A program made the position numbers and the translations under genes. From positions 124,001 through 188,000 of the forward strand of contig UQKQ01000001.1 in the NCBI GenBank assembly GCA_900541645.1: a stretch of DNA of 64,000 nucleotides, in the 5' to 3' direction. Source of the DNA: an uncultured Collinsella sp. GTDB lineage: Bacteria; Actinomycetota; Coriobacteriia; Coriobacteriales; Coriobacteriaceae. The notes under the pieces were generated by a model. It was given only the letters and a program-made list of their open reading frames with translations, was not told where the DNA came from and ran no database searches. Position 1 is the stretch's first letter. The number at the start of each line of letters is the position of its first letter. Positions 60,172 to 64,000 of the stretch are shown here, in pieces.

Positions 60172-60232
60172 TGATTTCCGATCTCAGCCGAACACATTGA
60201 GCGGAAAGGCCGTTCCCGCAGTCAGTCGAACG
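60172..60232 (+). repeat. right 61-bp direct repeat (candidate attR)
   Basis: Matches 52961-53021 with two differences. It marks the right end of the 7.2-kb island, 112 bp before the rpmE promoter, so no host gene is split. Confidence 0.75.
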
Positions 60233-60343
60233 TCCCCGGGGCCCTTCTCAGGCCCCGGGGACGGCATTTTCCCAGTTGAAGGAACGGTGGAGATGTGTTT
60301 CGATGGGTCAGATTCGTGTCGTTCCGAAAAGACCGTGAACCTT

Positions 60344-60372
60344 TTGTGGGACGCGCGGCGCCGTGGTACCAT
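60344..60372 (+). promoter_or_regulatory. predicted promoter of rpmE
   Basis: TTGTGG and TACCAT are spaced 17 bp apart, with a start near 60379. Confidence 0.5.
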
Positions 60373-60385
60373 AGCCGAGTTTGTT

Positions 60386-60434
60386 GTCTTGGTCGGAAAC
60401 CAAGACGCCTTATGCGCTGATCGGTAACCAGCGC
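60386..60434 (+). promoter_or_regulatory. two-hairpin rpmE leader
   Basis: GTCTTGGT cggaa ACCAAGAC and GCGCTG atcggtaac CAGCGC lie just before the ribosome-binding site. Both contain TCGGwAACCA. Ribosomal-protein leaders for L31 are known in several phyla; this may be one. Confidence 0.45.
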
Positions 60435-60456
60435 CTGACCAATAAGGAGTCCTACC

Positions 60457-60882
60457 ATGAAGCAGGGTATCCATCCCCAGTATGTCGAGTGCACGGTGAC
60501 GTGCTCCTGCGGCAACACCTTCAAGACGCACGCTACCGTGTCCGAGATGAAGGTCGAGCTTTGCAACGAGTGCCACCCGTTCTACACCGGCCAGCAGAAG
60601 TTCGTCGACACCGGTGGACGCGTCCAGCGCTTCGCCGACAAGTTCGGTGGCGCCGCTGCCGCCCAGCTCAAGAAGGCTGAGGAGGCCAAGGCTGCCAAGG
60701 CCGCCAAGGCTGCTGAGGCCGAGGCCGCTCGCAAGGCCGCCGCTGAGGCTAAGGCTGCCGAGAAGGCTAAGCGTGCTGCTAAGTTCGCCGAGGAGGCTGC
60801 CAAGCAGGCCGCCGAGGCTCCCGCAGAGGCTCCCGTCGAGGAGGCCGCTGCCGAGGCCGAGACCACCGAGGCTGCTGAGTAA
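60457..60882 (+). CDS. rpmE: 50S ribosomal protein L31 with a long Ala/Lys/Glu tail
   Basis: A 141-residue protein. The first ~68 residues are a zinc-type L31 (Cys16 and Cys18 in CTVTCSCGNTF, CNECHPFYTG). The remaining ~70 residues are an Ala/Lys/Glu repeat tail, about doubling the normal length of 66-70. The core sits at the subunit bridge; the role of the tail is unknown. Clean SD (AAGGAG) before the ATG. Confidence 0.95.
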   Translation: MKQGIHPQYVECTVTCSCGNTFKTHATVSEMKVELCNECHPFYTGQQKFVDTGGRVQRFADKFGGAAAAQLKKAEEAKAAKAAKAAEAEAARKAAAEAKAAEKAKRAAKFAEEAAKQAAEAPAEAPVEEAAAEAETTEAAE

Positions 60883-60917
60883 ATAGCTCGCCGCGGAATC
60901 GCTCGCATTCATGGCAT

Positions 60918-60960
60918 AAGGGCCGTGCATCCATTTGGGTGCGCGGCCCTTTTCTTTTTA
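60918..60960 (+). terminator. rho-independent terminator after rpmE
   Basis: AAGGGCCG/CGGCCCTT with a partly paired loop is followed by TTCTTTTT. Two CCTGTCCC-bearing stretches and a TTGGTGC/GCACCAA stem occupy 60961-61056. No gene is seen before secA. Confidence 0.85.
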
Positions 60961-61189
60961 TTGGTGCAAGCTAACCTGTCCCCGTGGCACCAAATGGCAG
61001 AGAGACGGCGTTTGCTCAGATAAAACTTGCCAAAATAAACCTGTCCCATTGTGGCAGGTTGGTCATAGTTATTACGTGGCGGTCGAGGTCGACCGTATAG
61101 GCCGCGCCTTGTTTGGCTAAAGTACAATCATCTGTGTTTAACTCGCCCGCAGCTGCACGGCGTGGGCGATGGCCAAAAAGGAAAACCAC

Positions 61190-63997
<2,808 letters not shown>

Positions 63998-64000
63998 TGG

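Overview
The window looks like part of a Coriobacteriia chromosome, most likely a Collinsella-like gut anaerobe. This is inferred from the GC-rich coding style, frequent GTG/TTG starts, an Ala/Lys/Glu-tailed L31 and L17, and the mix of anaerobic purine genes. No rRNA or tRNA gene was seen. Both ends are cut: a RidA-like gene enters at the left edge, and secA finishes 3 bp before the right edge.

Region 1 (1-28.4 kb) is a purine and selenium/molybdenum hydroxylase locus. A YheO-type regulator (257-913) is divergent from a co-directional block: NCS2 permease, ssnA, ygfK, a four-cluster ferredoxin and a selenium-dependent-type xanthine dehydrogenase. A second YheO-type regulator (16835-17488) is divergent from dpaL, ygeY and ygeW, followed by a MocA-like cytidylyltransferase and a hydantoinase. 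yqeC (minus strand) is divergent from yqeB, an xdhC-family gene and a second NCS2 permease. Together they suggest import of purines, reductive or hydroxylating interconversion by a selenium-dependent molybdoenzyme, ring opening by hydantoinase/aminohydrolase enzymes, and salvage of the fragments through carbamoyl transfer and 2,3-diaminopropionate cleavage. No separate FAD subunit and no carbamate kinase lie in the window.

Region 2 (10.7-17.5 kb) interrupts that locus and is accessory DNA. It holds two arrays of ~46-bp palindromes repeated every ~62 bp, a gene broken (or phase-varied) by an 8-bp C/G run, an N-terminally deleted ATPase, a nonsense-mutated exonuclease, 23-bp and 33-bp tandem repeats, and a probable type I toxin with a convergent antisense RNA.

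Region 3 (28.5-41.2 kb) is housekeeping: rplE-rpsN-rpsH-rplF-rplR-rpsE-rpmD-rplO-secY-adk-map, then infA-rpmJ-rpsM-rpsK-rpsD-rpoA-rplQ, truA, a glycosyltransferase and argR. The ribosomal block starts at rplE behind its own promoter; the usual upstream S10/rplX half is not adjacent.

Region 4 (41.2-52.8 kb) carries a class A penicillin-binding protein, a U32 peptidase, tyrS, adenine deaminase, two HAD phosphatases, citrate synthase and an ACT-domain protein.

Region 5 (52.96-60.23 kb) is a candidate integrative element bounded by 61-bp direct repeats. It has an integrase catalytic-domain remnant, an XRE/DUF2975 pair, a double-length ABC permease, an ABC ATPase, a permease-ATPase fusion and a small secreted peptide. 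Beyond it lie rpmE and secA.
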